Shown: positions 7,221 to 16,139, numbered from the stretch's first letter. The stretch is DNA of 20,447 nt from DASQFU01 sp035632955 (GCA_035632955.1 DASQFU010000113.1:1-20447); one strand, 5' to 3'. Made by a program: numbers and translations. The notes: generated from the letters alone by a model not told the origin.

Positions 7221-7817
7221 ATGGTTTCACCGCGTTGGGCCGCATGGGGACTGGCGATCGTGGTGGTCGCGGGACCGAGCTCGTGTCAGCGGCGGCCCGC
7301 GAGCGAGGAGTCGCGGACCGAGCCGCCGCGCGCACTCGCGGTTGACGTTCTCGCCGACACCGGCCGCTCGGAGCGGCTGCGCATCGTCCCGCCTGCGGCG
7401 GCAGTGTGGATGACGCGCGTGGCGGAATCCCGACCCGTGTCGCCGGCGCCAGCGCCCAAGAAGTGGGACGCGCCCCTGCCGGAAGCCGGACCGGCCGCGT
7501 TGCCCGTGGAGCCTGCGCCAACGCTCGAGATCGAGGGTGACCTCCAACCTCCCTGGCTACGCGATGCGCCGCCGCTCGCCGTCCCTCGGGGAACACGGGC
7601 CGGGCGCGTGGAACTGGACGTTCGCGTCGACGAGACCGGCCGCGTTTCGGACGCCGAGTGGGCGGGCGGCAGCGAGGACTCGCTGCTGGTGAACGCGGCC
7701 GTGAGGTGCGCACTCGGTATGCGGTTCTATCCCGCGCGGCAAGGCGGGCGCCCGGTCGCCGTCTGGTGCCGCCAGCGCTTCGACTTCGACCGCGCGCGCG
7801 GCGTCAGGGCGCCATGA
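7221..7817 (+). CDS. TonB C-terminal-domain protein, putative lipoprotein
   Basis: A 198-residue protein. Residues 1-22 form a signal segment (hydrophobic core WAAWGLAIVVVAG) ending at Cys22 in GPSSC. This is a weak lipobox because of the Pro at -3, so it could be a lipoprotein or simply membrane anchored. Residues about 23-125 are Pro/Ala/Arg-rich linker. From about residue 127 comes a TonB C-terminal-type domain: GRVELDVRVDETGRVSDAEW, then LLVNAAVRCALGMRFYPARQGGRPV and a final VWCRQRFDF. Such domains contact outer-membrane partners or act as periplasmic adaptors. No exbB, exbD or receptor gene is adjacent, so an energy-transducing role is doubtful. The ATG at 7221 places the signal at the N-terminus; in-frame starts at 7170 (ATG) and 7164 (GTG) add an arginine-rich lead and are possible. 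No clear Shine-Dalgarno is seen. It overlaps the end of the GNAT gene by 14 nt. Confidence 0.72.
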   Translation: MVSPRWAAWGLAIVVVAGPSSCQRRPASEESRTEPPRALAVDVLADTGRSERLRIVPPAAAVWMTRVAESRPVSPAPAPKKWDAPLPEAGPAALPVEPAPTLEIEGDLQPPWLRDAPPLAVPRGTRAGRVELDVRVDETGRVSDAEWAGGSEDSLLVNAAVRCALGMRFYPARQGGRPVAVWCRQRFDFDRARGVRAP

Positions 7818-8724
7818 ACGGCCGCGCCCACGCGGTGCGTGTGCGCACCGGCTCGAAACCCTCCGACCGGTAGAGAGCGAGCGCGGATTCGTTATGTCCA
7901 TCGACGATCAGCGTGACGCGCTCGGCGCCCTCGGCGATCAGCCACGCGACGCCCCAGCGCAGCAACGCCCGTCCCAGGCCGGTCCCGCGGGCGTCGTGCG
8001 CGACGCCGAGTATGTCCACTTCGCCGCGCCCGCGATAGATGCCGTTGCGGCAGAAGCCGACGCAACGATCGCCGAGGTAGGCGAGCGCCAGTCCGCTCGC
8101 GTGAAACTCGGGCCGTCGGGTGATCGCGAGGCAGTCCGCTTCCGTCGATGGCGTCGTGTGGAAGGCGCCCGCGAACGCGTCGTTGGAGACCGCGTTCCAA
8201 TCCCGGACCATGGAATCGCTCCCGTCGAAGACGCGCACGGCGACGCCGTTCGGCCACTCGGGAGCGGAACGCGCGCCGTCTCGACGCTCCATCTGCCAGA
8301 ACAAGCGGGCGCGCGCGAATCCGTGGCGCGCGGCGAACGCCTCCGCTGCCGGGTTAGGGATCCACGCGCTGAAGCCGAGCTCGTAGGGTCGGAGATCGTG
8401 CGCGAGCCCGGCCAGCTCGGTCTCGGCGGTTTGCAGCAGCCGCGTGCCGATGCCGCGGCGGCGATGACTCTCCACGACGCCGAGTCGCGCCATCGCCCAG
8501 TGGCCGCGCGGGTCGGGGCGCACGACCAGCGCGCACCAGCCAACCGGCCGGCCATCCTCGTGCGCGAGCCAAGCCGGGTCATGGTGCGGCGCGCCGTCGA
8601 GCAGCTCGCGCAGCTCGCCCTGGTCGCGCAGCCAGCCGAGCTCGGCGAGCAGCGAGGGATCATCGACCAGCGCGCGCGCGTCGGCCCAAGCGTCGGGAGT
8701 GAAACGCGTGATCGTGACGGTCAC
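7804..8724 (-). CDS. Tandem-GNAT acetyltransferase
   Basis: About 306 residues with two GNAT (Gcn5-related N-acetyltransferase) modules. The acetyl-CoA loops are visible twice: LGVVESHRRRGIGTRLL, with RRRGIG near residue 88, and LGVAHDARGTGLGRALL, with ARGTGLG near residue 245. Each is followed by the usual NPAAEAFAARHGF-type or NESALALYRSEGF-type C-terminal helix. Two-domain GNATs include MshD (mycothiol synthase) and many uncharacterised enzymes; one half is often degenerate. The substrate (small amine, peptide or antibiotic) cannot be read from the sequence. I chose the GTG at 8724, which begins VTVTITRFTPD and lies 7 nt after a good -10 element; longer starts at 8733 (GTG) and 8760 (TTG) overlap that promoter. 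The 3' end overlaps the convergent TonB-domain gene. Confidence 0.85.
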   Translation of the reverse strand: MTVTITRFTPDAWADARALVDDPSLLAELGWLRDQGELRELLDGAPHHDPAWLAHEDGRPVGWCALVVRPDPRGHWAMARLGVVESHRRRGIGTRLLQTAETELAGLAHDLRPYELGFSAWIPNPAAEAFAARHGFARARLFWQMERRDGARSAPEWPNGVAVRVFDGSDSMVRDWNAVSNDAFAGAFHTTPSTEADCLAITRRPEFHASGLALAYLGDRCVGFCRNGIYRGRGEVDILGVAHDARGTGLGRALLRWGVAWLIAEGAERVTLIVDGHNESALALYRSEGFEPVRTRTAWARPFMAP

Positions 8725-8731
8725 GTTTCGC

Positions 8732-8760
8732 ACGCTAAGCAGGGCTCGATCGGGCGTCAA
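8732..8760 (-). promoter_or_regulatory. Promoter of the GNAT gene, probably leaderless
   Basis: TTGACG (8760-8755), a 17-nt spacer and TAGCGT (8737-8732) on the minus strand. The next start codon (GTG at 8724) lies only 7 nt past the -10, where transcription should begin, and there is no Shine-Dalgarno. Both facts point to a leaderless mRNA. The TAGCGT -10 is identical to that of the divergent hldA-type promoter. Confidence 0.6.
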
Positions 8761-8848
8761 GCGCAGCGCCGCGCGTCGGGCCTGCCCCGGACAGCATCAC
8801 ACGGTACGCAGCCCGGCCTATTCACTGCGGATTGACAGCACCACTGCG

Positions 8849-8878
8849 TTGACCCTGCTCGGAGCCGGATGCTAGCGT
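8849..8878 (+). promoter_or_regulatory. Promoter of the heptose-kinase operon, probably leaderless
   Basis: TTGACC (8849-8854), an 18-nt spacer ending in TGC, and TAGCGT (8873-8878) form an extended -10 promoter. The ATG of the kinase gene is at 8888, 9 nt after the -10, so the transcript would begin within about 3 nt of the start codon. No Shine-Dalgarno is visible. A further TTGACA at 8832-8837 lacks a matching -10. Confidence 0.6.
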
Positions 8879-8887
8879 TCCGCGTCG

Positions 8888-9886
8888 ATGCCTGCGACCT
8901 CCGCCGAGCTGCACCGGTTGCGCGATATCGTCGCCCGTTTCGCGGGCCGGCGGCTCATGGTGTTGGGCGACCTCATGCTCGATCGCTATCTGTGGGGTCG
9001 GGTCGAGCGCATCTCTCCCGAAGCGCCAGTGCCGGTCGTCGACATCGAGCGCGAGTCCATGGCGCTCGGCGGTGCCGGCAACGTGGCGGCGAATCTCAGG
9101 GCCTTGGGGGCCGAACCGTGCCTGGTCGGCGTGGTCGGCGACGATCCTGACGCCGAACGGCTGCTGTCAGCGTTCGGCCGCCGCGAGATCGAGACGCGCG
9201 GAATCGTGCGCGAACCGGCGCGGCCGACGACGGTCAAGACGCGCATCATCGCCCATTCCCAACAAGTCGTGCGCGCCGACTTCGAGTCGCGCGCCGATCT
9301 TCAGGGTGAATCGTTGGCACGCCTGCTGGAGATCGTCGCGCGCGAGCTGCCAGGCTGTGAAGGATTGGTGATCAGCGATTACGGTAAGGGCGTGATCACG
9401 GCGGCGACGCTGGAGCACGCGCTCGGCATCACGCGCACGGGTGGCCAGCGCGTGAGCGTGGATCCCAAGGAGAGCCATCTCGACGCCTATCGCGCCGTCA
9501 GCATCCTGACGCCGAACCAGCACGAGGCTGGAGGCGCGATGGGCCGGCGGATCGTGGACCAGGCCAGCCTCGAGGCGGTCGGCTGGGGACTGCAGGAGCG
9601 ACTGCAGTCCGAAGCGGTGCTGATCACGCGCGGGCCGGAAGGCATGAGCCTGTTCGAGCGTGGCGGCCGCGTGACGCATCTGCCGACCGAGGCGCGCGAG
9701 GTCTATGACGTGACCGGCGCCGGTGACACGGTGGTCAGCGTCGTCGCGCTCGCGCTCGCATCCGGCGCCGACTTCCGCGCCGCGTGCATGCTCGCGAACC
9801 ACGCCGCGGGGATCGTCATCCGCGAAGTCGGGACGGCGTCGTGCTCGCCGCTCGAGCTGCTCGCGTCACTGGAGGCGCCGGCGTGA
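8888..9886 (+). CDS. rfaE1: D-glycero-beta-D-manno-heptose-7-phosphate kinase
   Basis: A PfkB/ribokinase-family sugar kinase of 332 residues, equivalent to the N-terminal half of E. coli HldE. It phosphorylates heptose 7-phosphate to the 1,7-bisphosphate on the way to ADP-heptose for the LPS inner core. Visible blocks are VLGDLMLDRYLWG near residue 25-37, RISPEAPVPVV, the substrate loop GGAGNVAANL (residues 61-70), SDYGKGV, DPKE, LTPNQHE and the catalytic DVTGAGDTVVS with Asp280. In many bacteria this domain is fused to the adenylyltransferase; here the two are separate genes whose ends overlap by 4 nt (GTGA). The gene starts at an ATG immediately after a strong promoter and has no Shine-Dalgarno, consistent with leaderless translation. 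gmhA and gmhB are not in the window. Confidence 0.94.
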   Translation: MPATSAELHRLRDIVARFAGRRLMVLGDLMLDRYLWGRVERISPEAPVPVVDIERESMALGGAGNVAANLRALGAEPCLVGVVGDDPDAERLLSAFGRREIETRGIVREPARPTTVKTRIIAHSQQVVRADFESRADLQGESLARLLEIVARELPGCEGLVISDYGKGVITAATLEHALGITRTGGQRVSVDPKESHLDAYRAVSILTPNQHEAGGAMGRRIVDQASLEAVGWGLQERLQSEAVLITRGPEGMSLFERGGRVTHLPTEAREVYDVTGAGDTVVSVVALALASGADFRAACMLANHAAGIVIREVGTASCSPLELLASLEAPA

Positions 9887-10383
9887 ACGTCGAGGAAGGC
9901 GCGCGGAACGTATCCGCCGAGCAGCGCGCGGCACTCGAGCGCTGGCGCGCTGCCGGTGAGGCGATCGTATTCACGAACGGCGTTTTCGACCTGCTCCATC
10001 GTGGCCACGTCGAGTATCTGGAGGAAGCGCGTGCGCTCGGCGAACGGCTCGTCGTCGGCGTGAACTCCGACGCCTCGGTGCGGCGCGTGAAGGGCCCGTC
10101 GCGTCCGATCCATCCCGAGGCCGAGCGCGCCGAGCTGCTGGCGGCGCTCGCGTGCGTCGACCAAGTCGTGATCTTCGACGACGACACGCCCGCCCGCCTG
10201 ATCCGCGAGGTGCGTCCGGACGTGCTGGTCAAGGGCGGCGACTGGGTGCTGGACCGGATCGTCGGCCGTGAGTTGGTCGAGTCCTACGGCGGTCGCGTGA
10301 CCACGATCCGCCTGCGTGACGGCTTCAGCACCAGTGCCCTCATCGAGCGCGTGCGCACCGGCCGCTCGGTGCTCGAGCCATGA
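9883..10383 (+). CDS. rfaE2: D-glycero-beta-D-manno-heptose 1-phosphate adenylyltransferase
   Basis: A 166-residue cytidylyltransferase-fold enzyme equivalent to the C-terminal half of HldE. It transfers AMP from ATP to heptose 1-phosphate, giving ADP-heptose. The nucleotide-binding signature is FTNGVFDLLHRGHVEYL, with the HxGH motif at His39-His42, followed by VGVNSDASVRRVKGPSRP, ERAELLAALACVD, VLVKGGDW and the C-terminal DGFSTSALIERV block typical of this family. I start at the GTG at 9883, which overlaps the kinase stop (GTGA) and indicates translational coupling. Upstream codons in this frame belong to the shadow of the kinase. Its own stop overlaps the ATG of the following peptidase gene. 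Confidence 0.94.
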   Translation: MNVEEGARNVSAEQRAALERWRAAGEAIVFTNGVFDLLHRGHVEYLEEARALGERLVVGVNSDASVRRVKGPSRPIHPEAERAELLAALACVDQVVIFDDDTPARLIREVRPDVLVKGGDWVLDRIVGRELVESYGGRVTTIRLRDGFSTSALIERVRTGRSVLEP

Positions 10384-12101
10384 GCACGACGGCCGGCGAG
10401 CGCGAAACGGTGCGCCTCCTCGTAAAGGATCTGTCGCGCGTCGCGGTCGGAGGGGCGGTCGCCGCCGCGATCGTGATCGGGATCCTGGCCGCCTCGCCGT
10501 CGCTCGATCTGCGCTCGGCTCGGGTCGCGCGCGCGCTCGAGACGATCGCTCCCGACGGCCTCGCCGCGCACGTCCGCTTCCTCGCCGACGATCTGCTCGA
10601 GGGGCGAGGCACCGGCAGCCGCGGTCACGAGCTGGCCGCGCGCTATGTCGCGACGCGCTTCGCCGCACTCGGGCTCGACTCGATCGGAACCGGCGACGCG
10701 TATCTGCAGCACGTGCCGCTCCGGCATGCGCTGCTGGCACCGGGTGGGGCGCGGGTGACGCTGACGCGCAGCGGCGTGCCTAGGCGACTCCGGTTCGAGG
10801 AAGACTTCGTGATGGCGCCGGACGCGGTGCGGCGCGAGAGCCGGGTCGCCGGCGAGGTCGTGTTCGTCGGCCACGGCGTGACCGCTCCCGAGCTCGGCTA
10901 CGACGACTTCGCCGGCATCGACGTGCGCGGCAAGATCGCGTGCGTCCTTTCGGGCGCGCCGCCGACGTTCCCGAACGACCCACGGGCCCACTATTCGACG
11001 ACGCACGTCAAGGAAACGAATCTGGTCGAGCACGGCGCGATCGGCTACCTGGTCGTCCGCACGCCGGTCGACGAGCGGCGCGGCCCTTGGGAGCGGACCG
11101 TCCGCCAGTCGCGCCAAGGAAGTATGAAGTGGCTGGACGAATCGGGCACGCCGTACGGAGTGCGGCCCGAACTGCGGGTCGCGGCCACGCTGAGTCGCCG
11201 CGGCGCCGAGAGGTTGTTCACCGGCGCTCGCCGGAGTCTCGGCGATGTGTTCGCGGACGCCGAGGCCGGGCGCTCCCGGCCCTTTGCGCTGCCCGTGCGC
11301 GCCGAGCTCGCGCGCATCAGTCGTCATGGTCGGGTCTCGAGCCCCAACGTCGCGGCGCTGCTGCGGGGCTCCGATCCGAAGCTCGGGGACGAGGTGGTAA
11401 TCTACAGCGCGCATCTCGACCATCTCGGGATCACGACGCCGGTGCGAGGCGACTCGATCAACAACGGAGCGATCGACAACGCCTCGGGCGTCGCCTGCAT
11501 GCTGGAGATCGCGCGCGCGTTCGCGACCGCCCCGGAGCGGCCGCGGCGCTCCATTCTGTTCCTCGCGGTGACCGGAGAGGAGCGCGGCTTGCTCGGGTCC
11601 GAGTACTTCGCGGCGCATCCGCCGATGCCGATCGGGAACATCGCCGCGAACCTGAACCTCGACATGTTCCTGATGCTGTTTCCGATGCGCGATGTGATCG
11701 CGTTCGGCGCCGAGCATTCGACGCTCGGCACCGCGGTCGCGAAGGCGGCGGCGCGCCTCGCGATTCCCGTGAGCCGCGACCCGGTGCCCGAAGAGGTCAT
11801 CTTCGTCCGCAGCGACCAGTACTCGTTCGTGCGTCGCGGCGTCCCCGCGGTGTTCCTGGTGGGCGGTCGCGAGAGCGCCGAGCCTTCCCTGGATGGGGAG
11901 CAGATCTCGAAGCGCTGGATGCAGACGACCTATCACATGCCGCAGGACGATCTGAGCCAGGCACTCGATTTCGAATCCTGCGCCCGGTTCGCGCGGCTCA
12001 ACTATCTGGTCGGCTATCTCGTCGCCAACCAGGAGGCGCGCCCGCAGTGGCTGCCCGGCGATTTCTTCGGCGAGATCTTCGCGCAGGAGCCGCGGCGCTG
12101 A
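10380..12101 (+). CDS. Membrane-anchored M28-family metallopeptidase
   Basis: A 573-residue zinc aminopeptidase-like protein. A hydrophobic segment at residues about 20-40 (VAVGGAVAAAIVIGILAA) suggests a type II membrane anchor or uncleaved signal, placing the enzyme in the periplasm. Residues about 130-280 contain a PA-like insert (VFVGHGVTAPELGYDDFAGIDV). The M28 catalytic core has the expected five zinc ligands and bases: His345 (SAHLDHLG, with Asp347), Asp366 (NGAIDNASG), Glu400/Glu401 (TGEERGLLGS), Asp428 (NLNLDMF) and His519 (TTYHMPQDD). It should hydrolyse peptides from the N-terminus; the substrate is unknown. The ATG overlaps the adenylyltransferase stop by 4 nt (ATGA), so it is coupled to the heptose genes. 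Whether the link is functional, such as envelope maintenance, is not evident. Confidence 0.92.
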   Translation: MSTTAGERETVRLLVKDLSRVAVGGAVAAAIVIGILAASPSLDLRSARVARALETIAPDGLAAHVRFLADDLLEGRGTGSRGHELAARYVATRFAALGLDSIGTGDAYLQHVPLRHALLAPGGARVTLTRSGVPRRLRFEEDFVMAPDAVRRESRVAGEVVFVGHGVTAPELGYDDFAGIDVRGKIACVLSGAPPTFPNDPRAHYSTTHVKETNLVEHGAIGYLVVRTPVDERRGPWERTVRQSRQGSMKWLDESGTPYGVRPELRVAATLSRRGAERLFTGARRSLGDVFADAEAGRSRPFALPVRAELARISRHGRVSSPNVAALLRGSDPKLGDEVVIYSAHLDHLGITTPVRGDSINNGAIDNASGVACMLEIARAFATAPERPRRSILFLAVTGEERGLLGSEYFAAHPPMPIGNIAANLNLDMFLMLFPMRDVIAFGAEHSTLGTAVAKAAARLAIPVSRDPVPEEVIFVRSDQYSFVRRGVPAVFLVGGRESAEPSLDGEQISKRWMQTTYHMPQDDLSQALDFESCARFARLNYLVGYLVANQEARPQWLPGDFFGEIFAQEPRR

Positions 12102-12304
12102 TCGAGTGCTGTGCCCGCGTCGCGAACCCGCCTCGATGTGCCGCGAACGTCACTTGCTTCTCCACCGCCGGCGTCATAACGTAGCCGGTCTTTTGTTGGG
12201 GGTTGCGGGCCGCCCCGCGCGCGACGCGTGCGCGCGATCGCCCGGAGCCAGTGCCCCCGCTCCCTGCCCAGGAAAGGTCCCGCCGACCGGCGGGAACGCT
12301 CGCA
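12102..12304. other. 203-nt intergenic region with GC hairpins before the aldehyde dehydrogenase gene
   Basis: Two structures are visible. CGCGCGC (12216-12222) and GCGCGCG (12230-12236) form a 7-bp stem with a 7-nt loop, possibly a terminator for the upstream operon but without a T-run. TCCCGCCG (12278-12285) and CGGCGGGA (12288-12295) form a perfect 8-bp inverted repeat with a 2-nt centre. This ends only 9 nt before the ATG at 12305, so it would cover the ribosome-binding region. I see no Shine-Dalgarno there and no coding. Confidence 0.45.
12154..12182 (+). promoter_or_regulatory. Weak candidate promoter for the aldehyde dehydrogenase-sucCD-ndk genes
   Basis: TTGCTT (12154-12159), a 17-nt spacer and TAACGT (12177-12182). 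The spacing is ideal but the hexamers match the consensus only partly. It would give a leader of roughly 115 nt containing the hairpins noted in this gap. Confidence 0.25.
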
Positions 12305-13789
12305 ATGTCGCAGACCTTCAATAATTTTATCGCTGGTCGCTGGGTCCCGGCCCGTTCGGGAAACACGTTCATGAACGGCGATCCCGCGACCGGCGAGATC
12401 CTCGGCGAGTTTCCCGACTCCGACGAGTTCGACGTCGCCGACGCGGTCGCTGCAGCGGCGGAAGCCTTCCGATCCTGGCGCCTGTTTCCCGCGCCGAAGC
12501 GCGCGGAGCTGCTGTTCCAGCTCGGGGCACGGATCGCGCAAAACAAGGAAGAGCTGGCGCGCGCCGCGACTCGCGAGATGGGCAAGATCCTGATCGAGAC
12601 ACGGGGCGACGTGCAGGAAGCGGTCGACATGGCGTATCTCGCGGCGGGCGAAGGGCGGCGTCTTTACGGCGTGACGACGCCGAGCGAGATGCCCGACAAG
12701 TGGGCGATGTCGGTGCGGGCTCCGATCGGCGTCGTTGGCGTCATCACGCCGTGGAACTTCCCGATGGCGGTGCCGACCTGGAAGATCTTCCCGGCGCTGG
12801 TGGCGGGCAACACGGTGGTGTTCAAACCCGCCGAGGACACGCCGTGGACGGCCTGGAACCTGGCGCGCGCGATCGAAGAGGCTGGTTTCCCGCCCGGCGT
12901 CCTCAACGTGGTGTTCGGCGACGGACCCAAGGCGGGCGCGCCGCTGGTCCGGCATCCCGGCGTCCAGGTCATCTCGTTCACCGGCTCGAACGACGTCGGC
13001 CGGCAAATCGCGACCGAATGTGCCCGGCTCGGCAAGCGCCTCTCGCTCGAAATGGGCGGGAAGAACGCCGTGATCGTCATGGAAGACGCCGATCTCCGTC
13101 TCGCCGCCGATGCCATCGCCTGGAGCGCGTTCGGCACGGCGGGACAGCGTTGCACGGCGTGCAGCCGGGTCATCGTCCACCAGCGCGTGCATGACGAGCT
13201 GTTGCGGCTCGTCGCCGCGCGCGCCCAGGAGCTCCGGCTCGGAAACGGGCTCGACCCCGAAACCGAGGTCGGACCGGTCGTGAGTCGCAAGCAGCTCGAG
13301 CGTATCGCCGACTACGTGCGGATCGGCGCCGGCGAAGGCGCGGTCGCGGTGGCAGGTGGCGAGGTGGCGACCGCAGGGGCGCTCGCGAAGGGGTTTTTCT
13401 ACCGACCCACCGTGTTCTCCGGCGTGAGTCCGGCCATGCGCATCGCTCAGGAGGAGATCTTCGGCCCGGTGCTGAGCTTCCTGCAGGCTGGAACGCTGGC
13501 GGAAGCGATCGAGGTCAACAACCGCACACCGTACGGACTCTCGTCGTCGATCTTCACCCGCGACGTCGCGAGCGCGTTCATCGCGATGCGCGATCTCGAT
13601 ACCGGCATCGTCTACGTCAACCACGGCACCACCGGAGCCGAGACGCATCTGCCGTTTGGCGGCACGCGGGGGACTGGGAACGGGCACCGCGAGGCGGGCC
13701 ACACGATGCTCGATCCCTTCACCGAGTGGAAGAGCATCTACGTCGATTTCAGCGGTCGGGTGCAACGGGCCCAGATCGACAACAATTGA
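12305..13789 (+). CDS. NAD(P)-dependent aldehyde dehydrogenase
   Basis: A 494-residue member of the aldehyde dehydrogenase superfamily, oxidising an aldehyde to the acid. All catalytic elements are present: TPWNFP with Asn151, VFKPAE with Lys174 (cofactor binding), SFTGS, the general base in LEMGGK (Glu249), the nucleophile Cys283 in GQRCTACSR and EEIFGPV. The C-terminal PFGGTRGTGNGHREAG block is characteristic of a subgroup I cannot tie to one substrate. Its position just upstream of sucCD hints at a semialdehyde feeding succinate or the TCA cycle, but this is inference. I start at the ATG at 12305 (MSQTFNNFIAGRW), where the family homology begins; the frame is open upstream but that stretch is not ALDH-like. 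No strong Shine-Dalgarno is seen, and an inverted repeat lies immediately upstream. Confidence 0.93.
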   Translation: MSQTFNNFIAGRWVPARSGNTFMNGDPATGEILGEFPDSDEFDVADAVAAAAEAFRSWRLFPAPKRAELLFQLGARIAQNKEELARAATREMGKILIETRGDVQEAVDMAYLAAGEGRRLYGVTTPSEMPDKWAMSVRAPIGVVGVITPWNFPMAVPTWKIFPALVAGNTVVFKPAEDTPWTAWNLARAIEEAGFPPGVLNVVFGDGPKAGAPLVRHPGVQVISFTGSNDVGRQIATECARLGKRLSLEMGGKNAVIVMEDADLRLAADAIAWSAFGTAGQRCTACSRVIVHQRVHDELLRLVAARAQELRLGNGLDPETEVGPVVSRKQLERIADYVRIGAGEGAVAVAGGEVATAGALAKGFFYRPTVFSGVSPAMRIAQEEIFGPVLSFLQAGTLAEAIEVNNRTPYGLSSSIFTRDVASAFIAMRDLDTGIVYVNHGTTGAETHLPFGGTRGTGNGHREAGHTMLDPFTEWKSIYVDFSGRVQRAQIDNN

Positions 13790-13847
13790 TGAGCGCCGCG
13801 ACCGGCCGCGCGCCGGCCTGCGCGCGGAATCTCGCACGGAGCCGCAC

Positions 13848-15004
13848 ATGAACCTGCACGAATACCAGGCGAAGGAGCTGTTCGCTCGCTTCGGCATCCC
13901 GGTGCTCCCGGGACAGGTCGCGACGACCCCGGAGGAAGCGCGCGCCGTCGCCGCCGCGATCGGCCGGACCGTCGTCGTCAAGGCGCAGGTGCTGGTCGGC
14001 GGCCGCGGCAAGGCGGGAGGCGTCAAGCTCGCGGAGTCGCCGGACGAAGCCGCCGCGCGCGCGGCCGAGATCCTCTCGCTCACGATCAAAGGTCTACCGG
14101 TGCGCAAGGTGCTGGTGGCGCAGGCGGCCGACATCGCGCGCGAGATCTATCTCGCGATCGTGCTCGACCGCAGCCGCAAGCTGCCGCTGATCATGCTGTC
14201 GGCGGAGGGCGGGGTCGAGATCGAGGAGGTCGCGCGCGTCTCGCCGGAGAAGATCGTCCGGCGCCCGATCCCGCCCGAGGGGTTGCGGCCCTACCAGGCG
14301 CGGTCGATCGTTCAGCCGCTGTTCGCCGACGCGAAGCAGGCCGCGCAGGCGGCCGATCTGCTGCTCAAGCTGTGGAGCGTCTACCGCGACGGCGACTGCC
14401 AGCTCGCCGAGATCAATCCGCTGGCGATCACGCGCGAGGGACAGGTCGTCGCTCTGGATGCGAAGGTGATCCTCGACGACAACGCCGAGTTCCGGCACCG
14501 CGAATGGGAGGGTTGGCGGGATCCCGACGAGGAAACTCCCGGCGCGCGGCTGGCGCGCGAGCGCGGCCTCTCGTACGTCAAGCTGGACGGCGACATTGGC
14601 TGCATCGTCAACGGCGCGGGCCTGGCGATGGCGACCATGGATCTGGTCAAGCACTACGGCGGCGAGCCGGCGAACTTCCTCGACATCGGCGGCTCGTCGA
14701 GTCCGGAGAAGGTGACCACGGCGCTCCGCATCATCACCGGCGATGCCGCGACCGAGGGCGGAACGCCGCGCGTGCGTGCGATCCTGTTCAACATCTTCGG
14801 CGGCATCACCCGGTGCGACGACGTCGCGCGGGGCATCGTGCAGTCGCTCGAGCAGAGCCCGCTCGCGGTGCCGCTGGTGATCCGTCTCACCGGCACCAAT
14901 GAGGAGCTGGCGCGCAAGATCCTCGCCGACCACGGGCTGTCCGCGACCACGTCGATGGACGAAGGCGTGCGCACGGTGATCGAGAAAGCTCAGGAGGTCT
15001 TGGC

Positions 15005-15008
<4 letters not shown>
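13848..15008 (+). CDS. sucC: Succinyl-CoA synthetase (ADP- or GDP-forming) subunit beta
   Basis: A 386-residue ATP-grasp subunit (E. coli SucC 388). With SucD it interconverts succinyl-CoA and succinate with nucleotide phosphorylation in the TCA cycle. Diagnostic blocks are MNLHEYQAKELFARFGIPV, VVVKAQVLVGGRGKAGGVKLA, EIYLAIVLDRS, QLAEINPLAI, LDAKVILDDNAEFRH, YVKLDGDIGCIVNGAGLAMATMD (positions spread along residues 240-265), FLDIGGSSSPEKV and FNIFGGITRCDDVA. The ATG at 13848 has GGAG seven bases upstream. The gene follows the aldehyde dehydrogenase by 58 nt, and its stop overlaps the sucD GTG start by 4 nt, so subunit synthesis is coupled. Confidence 0.97.
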
Positions 15009-16111
<1,103 letters not shown>

Positions 16112-16139
16112 AACCCACCGGCTCCCCTGACGGAGCCTC

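Noticed and set aside
7894..8835. A 313-codon open frame on the plus strand opposite the GNAT gene
   Set aside because: The minus strand carries two GNAT acetyl-CoA loops; the plus-strand product has no recognisable fold and crosses both divergent promoters.
8832..8837. TTGACA as the -35 of the heptose operon
   Set aside because: The expected -10 position holds CTGCTC-like sequence; the TTGACC at 8849 pairs with a good extended -10.
10284..11936. A 550-codon open frame on the minus strand opposite the M28 peptidase
   Set aside because: Antisense shadow; no conserved motifs, while the plus strand has all five M28 metal ligands.
12014..14134. A 706-codon open frame on the minus strand across the aldehyde dehydrogenase gene
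   Set aside because: Mirror of a real coding region with Arg/His/Ala-rich, domain-free translation; it also runs through the intergenic gap and ends of neighbouring genes.
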